Assembly: GCA_965262425.1 (NCBI GenBank)
Contig: OZ253536.1
Location: forward strand, 5,642,001 to 5,706,000
Source of the DNA: CAZOZZ01 sp965262425
GTDB taxonomy: Bacteria; Acidobacteriota; Terriglobia; 20CM-2-55-15
Direction: 5' to 3'
Length of the DNA: 64,000 nucleotides
Part shown: one piece after another, positions 16,241 to 24,670 of the stretch
Layout: the number at the start of each line of letters is the position of its first letter
How positions within the stretch are numbered: the stretch's first letter is position 1
The notes under the pieces: generated by a model
The model's input: only the letters and a program-made list of their open reading frames with translations
Databases searched by the model: none
Told to the model about the DNA's origin: nothing
Made by a program: the position numbers and the translations under genes

Positions 16241-16290
16241 TGGCTCTAGGTCGAACTATTTTTTCTTTAACGGACCGAGGAGGAAATCCT

Positions 16291-17874
16291 ATGAAACCTG
16301 TTCGCACCCCGTGGCATGTCGCGTTCGTGTTGTTGGTCGCCGTCGCGATCGCAATTCCGATCGTGGCTCAGCAGCAGAAAGTGCCGCTGACGAATCGTAT
16401 CGAGCAAGCCGACATTCTCAACACCGGTCATCGCACCGGCAAACTCGCGAAGGCTCCGAACCTCATGGAGTTTTACTTCGACGAAAGACCCGAGTCGGAG
16501 TGGATTCCCGACGAATTCATGTCCAACGCAGATCGGCGAGTGGATGCGGCCAACCTGACGGGTTACCACATTTCGCCGCAGATCATGGAAATGGAGTTGC
16601 TGACTCCAAAGCAGGTCCAGATTGGCGACACCGTCAAGGTTCGCGTCCTGATCCGAAGCAAGGCGCCCGTGAATCCCAATTCCATGATGTATGAGGGTAT
16701 CGACGGCCGCGAAACACGGATGTCTCTCAGGATGGCCAGGGCTCTCAGTACCGAAGAAAGAGACGATGGAATGCTTTGGGAAACCTGGGAAGCCGTTGGC
16801 ACCGTTCCGGAGTGGACTCCGGGTGGTACGTATTTCCCGCTCGCGATCCAGAACCTCAATAACCAGCTGGGTCACGGCAAGTCCTTCCGGTCGGATTACC
16901 ACCCAGTGATGGATCGGAACAGCCTTTCGTTCGAGGTCGAGGACAATCCGAATTATGACCTGACGCCCCCGGCTCTCACGAAGTTCGTTCTGGGCTCGCT
17001 CGACGGTTCCGAACCGCAACTCCCCGTTCAGGCGAAGATCACTGATCTGATCCCGGTGTATGCCGAGGTTGAAGACGCGGGTTCCGGCGTGGCCGAGGTA
17101 ACCGTTACGCTGTCTTCGCCGAAGCGCAACCTTTACAGCGACATTCTGCTCAGTCCTGTTCTCGACCAGGAGAATCATCCAAACGCCATGGTCGGGTACT
17201 TTCGACTGAACCCTCATTACGAGGGTGGCGACTACCGGGTTGCGCGCATCCGGATGAGTGACCATGCCAGAAACGAGCGAACCGCTTTCCCGAACAGCAA
17301 CAGGGCGCTCGGTGATCAGCGGATCAACATAATCGCGGGTCAGGAAGACTTGACGCCTCCTGAACTGATTACCCTTTCGATCGACAAGCGCTCGGCCCAG
17401 GCCGGAGAAGGTGTCACGCTGAGGGCCGTTGTCGCCGACAACCTTTCCGGCGTGGACAACATCACGGTGACGATCCACAGTCCGAACTCGATCGACAAGC
17501 GCCGGGTGTCGTTGACACCGAAGGCGAAGCCGGATGTCTTGATCAAACCGGCTTACGATGTTCAGGAAAACATCTACGAGGGTCAGTTCACGATCCACCC
17601 GTTGGATGAGTCCGGCTGGTGGACCGTTAAGCGTGTGATCGCCCGGGATTTGGCGAACAACTATATGGACATGATCTCCAGGGACTACGGTCAGCTTGAG
17701 ACGGTTCAGGTGTTGTTTTCCCAATCCGATCTGGAAGAAGGAGCGTTCGGGAATACCGGGTATGCGGACCGCGTGCGCAGGTCCGGATCCGGAACCGTTC
17801 CGACCCTCCGGCGAACCGATATGATTCCGCCGCATCCGCCGCGTGGCGCCTGCTTGAACTGCCACGTTCCCTAG
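16291..17874 (+). CDS. Exported protein with Ig-like segments and a C-terminal CxxCH haem motif
   Basis: A 527-residue protein. The ATG at 16291 follows gaggaggaaat, and residues 1-27 are a signal peptide ending VAQQQ. I do not recognise the family. The middle contains repeated beta-rich units with similar starts (LTPPALTKFVLG, LTPPELITLSIDKRSAQAG) and GSGVAEVTVTLSSP or LSGVDNITVTIHSP, the look of bacterial Ig-like or periplasmic sensor-type repeats. The last residues are ACLNCHVP and stop, so one CxxCH haem-c attachment site sits three residues from the end. With so little sequence after it, either haem binds a short tail or the motif is accidental. It precedes a Tat-exported phosphatase-superfamily gene by 72 bp, possibly one operon. 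Confidence 0.7.
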   Translation: MKPVRTPWHVAFVLLVAVAIAIPIVAQQQKVPLTNRIEQADILNTGHRTGKLAKAPNLMEFYFDERPESEWIPDEFMSNADRRVDAANLTGYHISPQIMEMELLTPKQVQIGDTVKVRVLIRSKAPVNPNSMMYEGIDGRETRMSLRMARALSTEERDDGMLWETWEAVGTVPEWTPGGTYFPLAIQNLNNQLGHGKSFRSDYHPVMDRNSLSFEVEDNPNYDLTPPALTKFVLGSLDGSEPQLPVQAKITDLIPVYAEVEDAGSGVAEVTVTLSSPKRNLYSDILLSPVLDQENHPNAMVGYFRLNPHYEGGDYRVARIRMSDHARNERTAFPNSNRALGDQRINIIAGQEDLTPPELITLSIDKRSAQAGEGVTLRAVVADNLSGVDNITVTIHSPNSIDKRRVSLTPKAKPDVLIKPAYDVQENIYEGQFTIHPLDESGWWTVKRVIARDLANNYMDMISRDYGQLETVQVLFSQSDLEEGAFGNTGYADRVRRSGSGTVPTLRRTDMIPPHPPRGACLNCHVP

Positions 17875-17946
17875 GGAGCGGAGTTGGTTCTTATAACTGA
17901 TCATTTACTCGCAACAGCAAGTCTCAAGAAGTACTAAGGAGAAATC

Positions 17947-19128
17947 ATGAACAGACGTGGATTCCTGAAAGGTGTAGGCAGCGCGGGCGTCGGCCTGGCG
18001 GCTATGGGAAAACTGGGTCCCGAGGCGTGGGCGCAAGGCCCGGATCATGGCCTGAAGACCAAGCACATCATCCTGATCATGAACGGTAACGGTGCGCGGA
18101 AGATGGAGTATTACGAGCGCGACGATATCGCCGTCAAGATCCGTCCGATGCTCGAGAAGTCGACGGTGTTCGAAGAGGATCACGGAACGCATGTATCCAA
18201 CCACGGCTACATGTTTACCGAGTACCTGACCGGCCTGGATGTTTCGAGCGACCAGCCGATGTTCCCGACCTTCATGCACTACGCCCGAAAGGCGAACGGC
18301 GACAAGGCGAGCAACTACTGGTACGTCAACCCGGTGTCCTATTATCGCCAGTGGCGCTTCCATCGGAAGTACTACACGTCGCATCCGGACTTCGGCATCG
18401 AAAGCCGGGGCGCCAGTCTTCAGGCGCACGACGCGTTCTTCGACGGTCAGGACATGACGCCGGCCGACATCGTCAAACAGCAGTTTCCCGCCGACATGGG
18501 TTTGAACTCCGAGGAGTTGAAACAGATCGAAGGTTTCGTAGCCGGCGTTCTCGACAAAAGAAGCTGGGAACCGACGCTCGAGGTGCCTTATCCGCAACGT
18601 ACGCCTCACATGCAGGAAGGCCACGCGCTTGCCTTGGTGCCCCAGGTTCTCCAGGAGTTCAAGCCCCGGATCATTACCGTTCAGATGGTCGCGCACGACA
18701 CCGGACACGGCGCGGGCGGGTATCTGAGAGACGAAACCGGATACCTGGATTATTCGGCTGTCGCGAAGTCGACCGACGAGATGATCGGTAAGATCTACGA
18801 CTTCGTACGGAACGATCCTTACTTCAGCACGAACACCGCGATCATCATCCGGCCGGAAACCGGACGGGATGACGAGGTGAACCTGTATGGCGAGATCCAT
18901 CACTCCGACGGTTACTACTATGCGCACCGGCCTGCCAGTATCTGGTACGGCCCGGACTTCAAAGAGGGCGTAAAGATCACAGATGTAGTCAACCGGATGG
19001 ATATGGCTCCCACACTGGCCTGGATGATGGGTGCCGAGAAAACGATGGCCAAGGGCTATGTCCGGGGTCACATGTTCAAAGACCATGTGACGGGTGTTCC
19101 CGAGTACAAGAGCATCAGCTGGGTCTAG
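17947..19128 (+). CDS. Tat-exported alkaline-phosphatase-superfamily protein (sulfatase/phosphodiesterase-like)
   Basis: A 393-residue protein beginning NRRGFLKGVGSAGVGLAAMG, a twin-arginine signal, so it is folded in the cytoplasm and exported. The ATG at 17947 follows taaggagaaatc. The mature part reads HIILIMNGNGARK (usual position of the first metal ligands), HGTHVSNHGYMFTEYLTG, VAHDTGHGAGGYLRDETGYL with TDEMIGKIYDFV, RPETGRDDEV and HHSDGYYYAHRP. These resemble DUF1501/sulfatase-type members of the alkaline phosphatase fold with a dinuclear metal site, but the nucleophile Ser/Thr is not obvious. The substrate is unknown. It follows the CxxCH protein gene and ends before a strong terminator. 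Confidence 0.7.
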   Translation: MNRRGFLKGVGSAGVGLAAMGKLGPEAWAQGPDHGLKTKHIILIMNGNGARKMEYYERDDIAVKIRPMLEKSTVFEEDHGTHVSNHGYMFTEYLTGLDVSSDQPMFPTFMHYARKANGDKASNYWYVNPVSYYRQWRFHRKYYTSHPDFGIESRGASLQAHDAFFDGQDMTPADIVKQQFPADMGLNSEELKQIEGFVAGVLDKRSWEPTLEVPYPQRTPHMQEGHALALVPQVLQEFKPRIITVQMVAHDTGHGAGGYLRDETGYLDYSAVAKSTDEMIGKIYDFVRNDPYFSTNTAIIIRPETGRDDEVNLYGEIHHSDGYYYAHRPASIWYGPDFKEGVKITDVVNRMDMAPTLAWMMGAEKTMAKGYVRGHMFKDHVTGVPEYKSISWV

Positions 19129-19195
19129 TTTCGAAGGGCGTATCCGGGTTGGCGAGTCCGGCCGCGATGCGCTGGTTCGTTGCTAAGTTTGGCAC

Positions 19196-19241
19196 AACGG
19201 GCAACTTCATTCAGAAGTGGATGGGGTTGCCCGTTTTTGTT
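19196..19241 (+). terminator. Intrinsic terminator
   Basis: AACGGGCAAC and GTTGCCCGTT form a 10-bp perfect stem around a 20-nt loop, followed by TTTTTGTTTT. It closes the transcript of the phosphatase-superfamily gene. Confidence 0.85.
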
Positions 19242-19299
19242 TTCGTTCGAATCGTCACGCTTCTGTAGCATCCTTTTAAATAACGGCTCCGGGCGATGA

Positions 19300-19321
19300 T
19301 TAGCACAATGCCTTGTGCTAA
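19300..19321 (+). promoter_or_regulatory. Perfect palindromic operator upstream of oadGAB
   Basis: TTAGCACAA, a 4-bp spacer and TTGTGCTAA form an exact inverted repeat 78 bp before the oadG ATG. Its right end runs into GCTAATATG, which could be the -10 region. There is no T-run, so it is not a terminator. It looks like the site of a dimeric repressor; the regulator is unknown. Confidence 0.6.
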
Positions 19322-19398
19322 TATGTGCCTTCCTGACAGATTCGAAGAGGAGGGCTTCTCTATAGCCTCCAGGAGATGTGCCTGCCGGCGCCTTGAAG

Positions 19399-19635
19399 AT
19401 GGAAGATTTACTGAGACAGGGGATTGAGCTCATGCTGGTGGGAATGGGCGTTGTCTTTTCTCTACTCGGCCTGCTGGTTCTGGCAATCAAAGGGATGTCG
19501 CGACTGGCAGCCATGTTTCCCGAGCCCGTGCCGGAGATTGCCACTCCGCGTCCGACCTTTGATGATCCCGAATTGATCGCGGCGATTACCGCTTCGATTC
19601 ATGCTCATCGAGCGGGATTGGGCGTTCGGAAATAG
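19399..19635 (+). CDS. oadG: Oxaloacetate decarboxylase-type gamma subunit
   Basis: A 78-residue membrane protein. ATG at 19399 is chosen because family members start a few residues before the helix; GTG at 19378 is an alternative with an AGGAG very close. It has one transmembrane helix (IELMLVGMGVVFSLLGLLVLAI) followed by a soluble tail. The gamma subunit anchors the carboxyltransferase subunit to the beta subunit and binds zinc in characterised enzymes. The His-rich tail here is short (IHAHRAG). It is the first gene of oadG-oadA-oadB, 10 bp before oadA. Confidence 0.82.
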   Translation: MEDLLRQGIELMLVGMGVVFSLLGLLVLAIKGMSRLAAMFPEPVPEIATPRPTFDDPELIAAITASIHAHRAGLGVRK

Positions 19636-19645
19636 CGAAAACAGA

Positions 19646-21481
19646 ATGAAGAAACCCCTCGGTATTACGGACGTTGTTCTTCGAGACGGCTCCCAGTCGC
19701 TGCTTGCGACGCGAGTGCGGATCGATGACATGATTCCCATCTGCGACAAGTTGGACAAGATCGGACTATGGTCGGCGGAAGTATGGGGCGGTGCGACGTT
19801 CGATGCCTGTATCCGTTTTCTGGGAGAGGATCCCTGGGAGAGGCTGCGCCGTTTCCGAAAGGCCATGCCCAACACGCGCATGCAGATGCTGTTGCGCGGT
19901 CAGAACATTCTGGGTTACCGACACTACGCCGATGATGTTGTGGACGCTTTCGTAGAAACGGCTGCCGAGAACGGAATGGATGTCTTCCGCATCTTCGATG
20001 CAATGAACGATATCCGGAATCTCCAGCAAGCCGTCGCCGCCACCCTCAAGGTCGGCAAGCACGCCCAGGGCACAATTTCATATACCATCAGCCCGGTTCA
20101 CAACCTCGACATGTGGGTCGACATGGGAAAGCAGCTCGAGGACATGGGTTGCCAATCCATCTGTATCAAGGACATGGCTGGCTTGCTGAGGCCGTATGTC
20201 GCATTCGAAATGGTGTCCCGGCTCAAGGAAACCGTGTCGGTTCCGATCGCCATGCAATCTCACGCCACGACGGGAATGGCCACGTCCACGCTCGTCAAGT
20301 CCATTGAAGCGGGGCTGGACATCGCCGACACCTCGATCTCTTCGATGAGCCATACCTACGGGCATCCGGCCACCGAATCGATCACCGCGATCTTCGAGGG
20401 CACCGACCGGGACCCCGGCCTCGACTTGAAGTTGCTCGAGGAAATTGCGAGTTATTTTCGCGAGGTCCGGAAGAAATACGCCAAGTTCGAAGGCTCGCTT
20501 CGCGGTGTGGATTCACGGATCCTGATCGCACAGGTGCCCGGTGGCATGCTGACCAACATGGAGAATCAACTTCGGGAACAGGGTGCCTCCGAAAGGATCG
20601 GCGAGGTTCTCGAAGAGATGCCCCGAGTTAGGGAAGACCTCGGCCTGATTGCCCTCGTCACGCCCACCTCTCAAATCGTCGGGACACAATCCATCGTCAA
20701 CGTTCTCAGCGGGGAGCGCTACAAGAGCATCACGAAGGAGACGGCCGCGGTTCTCAAGGGGGAGTACGGTCGTACCCCGGCGCCCGTGAATGCGGCGCTC
20801 GCCAAGCGCGTTCTGAACGGTGACGATCCGGTAACCTGTCGGCCCGCGGACCTGATCTCGCCCGAGATCGACCGATTGACAGCGGAACTCGACAGCCTCG
20901 CCGCCGAAGAGGGCATTCGCCGAGCCGCCAACCCGGCCGAGGACGTCCTGATCTATGCGCTCTTTCCCCAAGTCGGTCTACGCTTCCTCAAGAACAGGGA
21001 CAATCCCGCTGCATTTGAACCCCTGCCCTGGTTGGAAGACGAGCCCGTTTCCCCGGCGTCTTCGGCGGCCGGTTCGCCTGTCCGAAGCGGATCCAGTGGA
21101 ACCCCCCAGCCGGCCGTGTCGAACCAGCCCGCGCGCTATCGCGTGTCCGTCAATGGAAACAATTACGATGTCGAAGTGGCGCCGGAAGGGACGGTGACTT
21201 CGGTCCAGCCTGTCACGGCGTCACGCGAGCCCCCCGCGCTACCCGCGCCGGCGCCAGTTGCAGCCCAGGGAGAGCCGCTGGCGTCACCGTTGACGGGGAC
21301 AGTCTTTCGCGTCGAGGTTCAGGAGGGCCAGCAGGTGGGGTCCGGGGATGTCGTCATCATTCTCGAAGCCATGAAGATGGAGACCGAAGTTCGCGCTACG
21401 CGTGGAGGCCGTGTTGTTTCCATTACCGTTCGTGAAGGTGATTCGGTCCAGATCGGTGCCGCCCTTCTCTACCTCGCCTGA
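19646..21481 (+). CDS. oadA: Biotin-dependent carboxyltransferase alpha subunit of a Na+-pumping decarboxylase
   Basis: A 611-residue protein. Residues about 5-290 form the carboxyltransferase TIM barrel (GITDVVLRDGSQSLLATR, FRIFDAMND, CIKDMAG with the catalytic Lys region, and the metal-binding SHATTGMA). A conserved carboxylase domain (PYC_OADA) follows to about 460. A Pro/Ala/Ser-rich linker leads to a biotinyl domain with LEAMKMETEV; Lys577 is the biotin site. It transfers CO2 from oxaloacetate (or a related beta-keto acid) to biotin, which delivers it to the beta subunit for decarboxylation coupled to sodium export. The linker plus biotin domain on the same chain as the carboxyltransferase is the OadA layout. 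ATG at 19646 gives the canonical N terminus. Confidence 0.93.
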   Translation: MKKPLGITDVVLRDGSQSLLATRVRIDDMIPICDKLDKIGLWSAEVWGGATFDACIRFLGEDPWERLRRFRKAMPNTRMQMLLRGQNILGYRHYADDVVDAFVETAAENGMDVFRIFDAMNDIRNLQQAVAATLKVGKHAQGTISYTISPVHNLDMWVDMGKQLEDMGCQSICIKDMAGLLRPYVAFEMVSRLKETVSVPIAMQSHATTGMATSTLVKSIEAGLDIADTSISSMSHTYGHPATESITAIFEGTDRDPGLDLKLLEEIASYFREVRKKYAKFEGSLRGVDSRILIAQVPGGMLTNMENQLREQGASERIGEVLEEMPRVREDLGLIALVTPTSQIVGTQSIVNVLSGERYKSITKETAAVLKGEYGRTPAPVNAALAKRVLNGDDPVTCRPADLISPEIDRLTAELDSLAAEEGIRRAANPAEDVLIYALFPQVGLRFLKNRDNPAAFEPLPWLEDEPVSPASSAAGSPVRSGSSGTPQPAVSNQPARYRVSVNGNNYDVEVAPEGTVTSVQPVTASREPPALPAPAPVAAQGEPLASPLTGTVFRVEVQEGQQVGSGDVVIILEAMKMETEVRATRGGRVVSITVREGDSVQIGAALLYLA

Positions 21482-21488
21482 GTAACTG

Positions 21489-22625
21489 GTGGATACAAGT
21501 CTTCTTTCAAAGCTATGGGGCACGACCGGCCTCGCTCATTTCGAGGTGGGGCAACTCGTGATGATCGGAGTTGGCGGACTCTTGATCTATCTCGCGATCG
21601 CGAAGAAGTTCGAACCTCTTCTTTTGATCCCGATCGGTTTCGGAGCGATCCTGAGCAACATTCCCGTCGCCGGCATCAGTGGACCCGAGGGTCTGTTGGG
21701 TCAATTGTATTCAGTGGGTGTCGAAACCGGCGTGTTCCCGTTATTGATCTTCATGGGCGTGGGCGCCCACACGGATTTTGGTGCGCTCATTGCCAACCCG
21801 AAGACACTGTTGCTCGGGGCGGCGGCGCAGTTCGGCATCTTCACAACATTGCTTGGCGCTCTGGCGATGAATGCGATTCCGGGCCTGGAGTTTTCCATTA
21901 CAGATGCTGCGGCGATCGGCATCATCGGCGGTGCGGACGGCCCGACTGCGATCTTTCTGGCGTCCAGATTGAGCCCGGCCCTGCTGGGTGCGATTGCCGT
22001 CGCGGCGTATTCCTACATGGCCCTGGTGCCGATTATTCAGCCGCCGATCATGAGGGCGCTGACAACCGAGGCGGAACGATCCGTCGTGATGCAGCAACTG
22101 CGGCCTGTGTCGCGCCTGGAACGTATCCTGTTCCCCTTTACGGTTCTCCTCCTGATCGTTGTGCTGCTGCCGAGTGCGTCACCCCTGATCGGTATGCTCG
22201 TGTTCGGCAATCTGCTTAAAGAGAGCGGGGTGGTCGATCGTTTGACCAAGTCCACACAGAACGAGATCATCAACACAGTCACGATTTTCCTCGGCCTCGC
22301 GGTGGGCTCCAAACTGCATGCTGAAGAATTCTTGACGGCTGAGACGATCGGAATCCTGTCGATCGGCCTGGTTGCTTTTGCCGTGGGGACCGCGGCCGGC
22401 GTCCTGATGGGGAAAGCCATGCATCGGTTGACGTCGGGCAAGGTGAATCCCTTGATCGGCGCGGCCGGTGTGAGCGCGGTTCCGATGGCTGCCCGCGTCG
22501 TCAACAAAGTTGGCCTGGAATCCAACCATCACAATCATCTTCTGATGCATGCCATGGGTCCGAACGTCGCCGGCGTCATCGGTTCTGCCGTCGCCGCCGG
22601 ATTCCTGCTGGCCGTCCTGGGCTGA
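21489..22625 (+). CDS. oadB: Na+-pumping decarboxylase beta subunit
   Basis: A 378-residue polytopic membrane protein beginning with GTG 7 bp after the oadA stop. It carries the family's hallmark regions: GVGAHTDFGALIANP, the conserved AIGIIGGADGPTAIF with its sodium-site Asp, GMLVFGNLLKESGVVDRL, and GVSAVPMAARV near the end (PNVAGVIGSAVAAG). It decarboxylates carboxybiotin and exports Na+. With OadA and OadG it makes a primary sodium pump and also feeds pyruvate metabolism. The neighbouring kinase gene 37 bp downstream may be co-transcribed. Confidence 0.93.
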   Translation: MDTSLLSKLWGTTGLAHFEVGQLVMIGVGGLLIYLAIAKKFEPLLLIPIGFGAILSNIPVAGISGPEGLLGQLYSVGVETGVFPLLIFMGVGAHTDFGALIANPKTLLLGAAAQFGIFTTLLGALAMNAIPGLEFSITDAAAIGIIGGADGPTAIFLASRLSPALLGAIAVAAYSYMALVPIIQPPIMRALTTEAERSVVMQQLRPVSRLERILFPFTVLLLIVVLLPSASPLIGMLVFGNLLKESGVVDRLTKSTQNEIINTVTIFLGLAVGSKLHAEEFLTAETIGILSIGLVAFAVGTAAGVLMGKAMHRLTSGKVNPLIGAAGVSAVPMAARVVNKVGLESNHHNHLLMHAMGPNVAGVIGSAVAAGFLLAVLG

Positions 22626-22662
22626 CAACGGCCGGACGGGGCCTTCGTTTCGAGGGGAGCAC

Positions 22663-23976
22663 ATGATTGGCCAGACCGTGTCCCACTACAAGATAGTCGA
22701 TCTTCTCGGCGGCGGTGGGATGGGTGTTGTCTACAAGGCAGAAGATCCGCGGCTGGAACGGGCTGTGGCACTCAAGTTCCTTCCAGAGGAATACGGGCAA
22801 GATCGTCTGGCCTTGGAGCGTTTTGAGCGTGAGGCCCGAGCCGCATCGTCATTGCACCATCCCCACATCTGCACGATATTCGATATCGGCGAGTACCAGG
22901 GCCGGCCCTACATCGTCATGGAATTGCTCGAGGGCACGGACGTTCGGGGCCGTGTGGCGGAAGGTCCCCTCTCGTCCGACGACTTCCTCGAGGTGGCCAT
23001 TCAACTAGCCGATGCCCTCGATGCCGCACACTCGAAGGGTATTGTCCATCGGGACATCAAACCCGCCAACATCATGGTCTCGTCCCGGGGGCATGCTACC
23101 CTTCTCGACTTTGGACTGGCGAAGCTGTCGGCGGATGTCCCGTTTGCAGCCGGGGCAGATGACGTCACCCTTGACGGAGACCCGCAGTGGACCAATCCGG
23201 GCTCGACGGTCGGCACGGTGGGGTACATGTCGCCGGAACAGATTCGAGGGGAAGGTCTGGATGGCCGGTCCGACCTGTTTTCTCTGGGTACGGTACTTTA
23301 CGAAATGATCACGGGCCGCCAGGCGTTCGACGCGAACACGACAGGGCTTCTCTTTGATGCCGTGCTCAACCGATCGCCCAGGCCGATCGCAGAGGTGAAC
23401 CCACAGGTGCCCGCCGGCATTGTTGCGGCCCTGGAGCGCTTGTTGGAGAAAGATCGAAGCGTTCGCTATCAGACCGCTGCAGATCTGAAAGCCGACCTCA
23501 AACGGATCCGGAGAGACAGCAGTACGGTCCAGACTGTCGTTCCTCCGACGGCCGAAGCATCCCCATCACCGTCTTCGCCCGGCGTTCAGGCATCTGTTGG
23601 AGGTCTCGCGAGTTTCTGGCAGAACGCGGCTCTGCAGATCAAGATCAGTGGTTGGCTCCTGATAATGTCCGGTTTTTTGACGGCGGGACTGGCGTTGATC
23701 GGGATCGGTGCCGGCTTGTTCGTGGGGGAAGTTCGCGCTTCTCTGGGGATCGTGCTACTGGCCAGCGTCGGGCTGTTGCTGTTCTCCTTTGCGAAGATTG
23801 CGTCAGGCGTGGGCCTGTTCTTCTACCAGCGGTGGGCGCGCGTCATCGCAGTGATCTCGGTCATTCTGCTGCTGGCGAGTTTCCCTTTTGGAACTATGAT
23901 TGGGATTTACGTCGGCTGGGCTCTTCTCTCCCCGGGCGCGCGCGTTCACTTCAACGAAGTCCGAAACCGGCACTGA
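22663..23976 (+). CDS. Membrane-bound Hanks-type serine/threonine protein kinase
   Basis: A 437-residue protein from the ATG at 22663 (gaggggagcac upstream). Residues about 9-270 are a protein kinase domain: the Gly loop GGGGMGVVYKAED, VALKFL with the ATP Lys, HRDIKPANI (catalytic Asp131), DFGLAK, and a PEQIRGEGLDGRSDLFSLG activation/P+1 segment. A Ser/Pro linker follows, and then four or so hydrophobic helices (WLLIMSGFLTAGLALIGIG onward), so the kinase is on the cytoplasmic face. There is no extracellular sensor domain such as PASTA. It follows oadB closely, so regulation of or with the sodium pump is possible but unproven. Confidence 0.9.
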   Translation: MIGQTVSHYKIVDLLGGGGMGVVYKAEDPRLERAVALKFLPEEYGQDRLALERFEREARAASSLHHPHICTIFDIGEYQGRPYIVMELLEGTDVRGRVAEGPLSSDDFLEVAIQLADALDAAHSKGIVHRDIKPANIMVSSRGHATLLDFGLAKLSADVPFAAGADDVTLDGDPQWTNPGSTVGTVGYMSPEQIRGEGLDGRSDLFSLGTVLYEMITGRQAFDANTTGLLFDAVLNRSPRPIAEVNPQVPAGIVAALERLLEKDRSVRYQTAADLKADLKRIRRDSSTVQTVVPPTAEASPSPSSPGVQASVGGLASFWQNAALQIKISGWLLIMSGFLTAGLALIGIGAGLFVGEVRASLGIVLLASVGLLLFSFAKIASGVGLFFYQRWARVIAVISVILLLASFPFGTMIGIYVGWALLSPGARVHFNEVRNRH

Positions 23977-23998
23977 CCGGACGCGCCTTCGGCGCACC

Positions 23999-24454
23999 CT
24001 ACTTCGCGAATCGCTCGATGTCGCCCGGCTTTCGGAGCATCTTGTCGACCTCGGCCATGTGGCGCACTTCCAGCGCGATGTGATCGCGCGCATATTCTTC
24101 CAGAGTGACATCCTCTCCCGCGACCATTTTGAGTAACGCTTCGTAATGCCTGAGCGTTGCCTTTTCATGGCCCAGCGACTCCCGCAGGATGTCCCCGATG
24201 TCGTGCTTCTGGGTTTCGAGCAGGGGCCCGATAGCCAGCGACGGGTGTCCTCCAAGTTGCGTGACCATTTCTCCCGCTTCACGTGCATGCAGCATCGATT
24301 CGTCTGCCTGACTTTCCATCCAACTCACGATCGGAATCCTGTTGTATCCGAAAACCATAAAGGAATAGTGTGTGTAGTGAATCGCACCTGCCAGTTCCAT
24401 TTCGAGTATCTTATTCAGCGTTTTGATGGCTTTGTTCTTCGTTGCTGCTTTCAT
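23999..24454 (-). CDS. Bacterioferritin-like ferritin protein
   Basis: A 151-residue four-helix protein. ATG at 24454 is preceded by aaaggaggcgct, so the longer upstream frame is not used. Ferroxidase-type ligands are visible: LEMELAGAIHYTHYSFMV (Glu and Tyr/His of helix A), ADESMLHAREAGEMVTQLGG (E-x-x-x-H style of helix B), GHEKATLRHYEALL and LEEYARDHIALEVRHMAEVDKML (Glu and His of helices C and D). It probably stores iron or detoxifies peroxide. The haem-binding Met of classical Bfr cannot be assigned with certainty. It converges with the kinase gene. Confidence 0.78.
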   Translation of the reverse strand: MKAATKNKAIKTLNKILEMELAGAIHYTHYSFMVFGYNRIPIVSWMESQADESMLHAREAGEMVTQLGGHPSLAIGPLLETQKHDIGDILRESLGHEKATLRHYEALLKMVAGEDVTLEEYARDHIALEVRHMAEVDKMLRKPGDIERFAK

Positions 24455-24508
24455 AGCGCCTCCTTTGAAGGTAGACAGTTTAACGTGTTTGCCCGAACGA
24501 TTCACCCA

Positions 24509-24670
24509 AGGAGCCTGCGCGGCGGAAGGGATCTACTGCGAAAGCGGTATAATCGGTCCATGTTTCCCCGATTTTTCGTTAAATAGAACCACTATTCGCC
24601 TCAAAATCGAGAAAATCTGGCCTCGATTCTCCACTTTCTCGCTACGATCCCTTCCGCCGCGCAGGCTCCT
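24509..24670. repeat. 162-bp element with perfect 25-bp inverted ends
   Basis: 24509-24533 and 24646-24670 are exact inverted copies. The interior (24534-24645) is AT-richer and has its own short inverted segments. The right end supplies two bases of the exonuclease stop codon. It looks like a small MITE or a palindromic repeat; no target duplication is evident and no gene is seen. Confidence 0.7.

Noticed and set aside
16267..17904. A 545-codon minus-strand frame opposite the CxxCH protein
   Set aside because: The plus strand has a signal peptide, strong ribosome site and coherent repeats; the minus frame has none of these.
17905..19086. A 393-codon minus-strand frame opposite the phosphatase-superfamily gene
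   Set aside because: Shadow of a real gene with a Tat signal; no recognisable motif.
19300..19321. HrcA CIRCE operator
   Set aside because: Only TTAGCAC is shared; the inner bases and the spacer (4 instead of 9) differ, and the genes are not chaperones.
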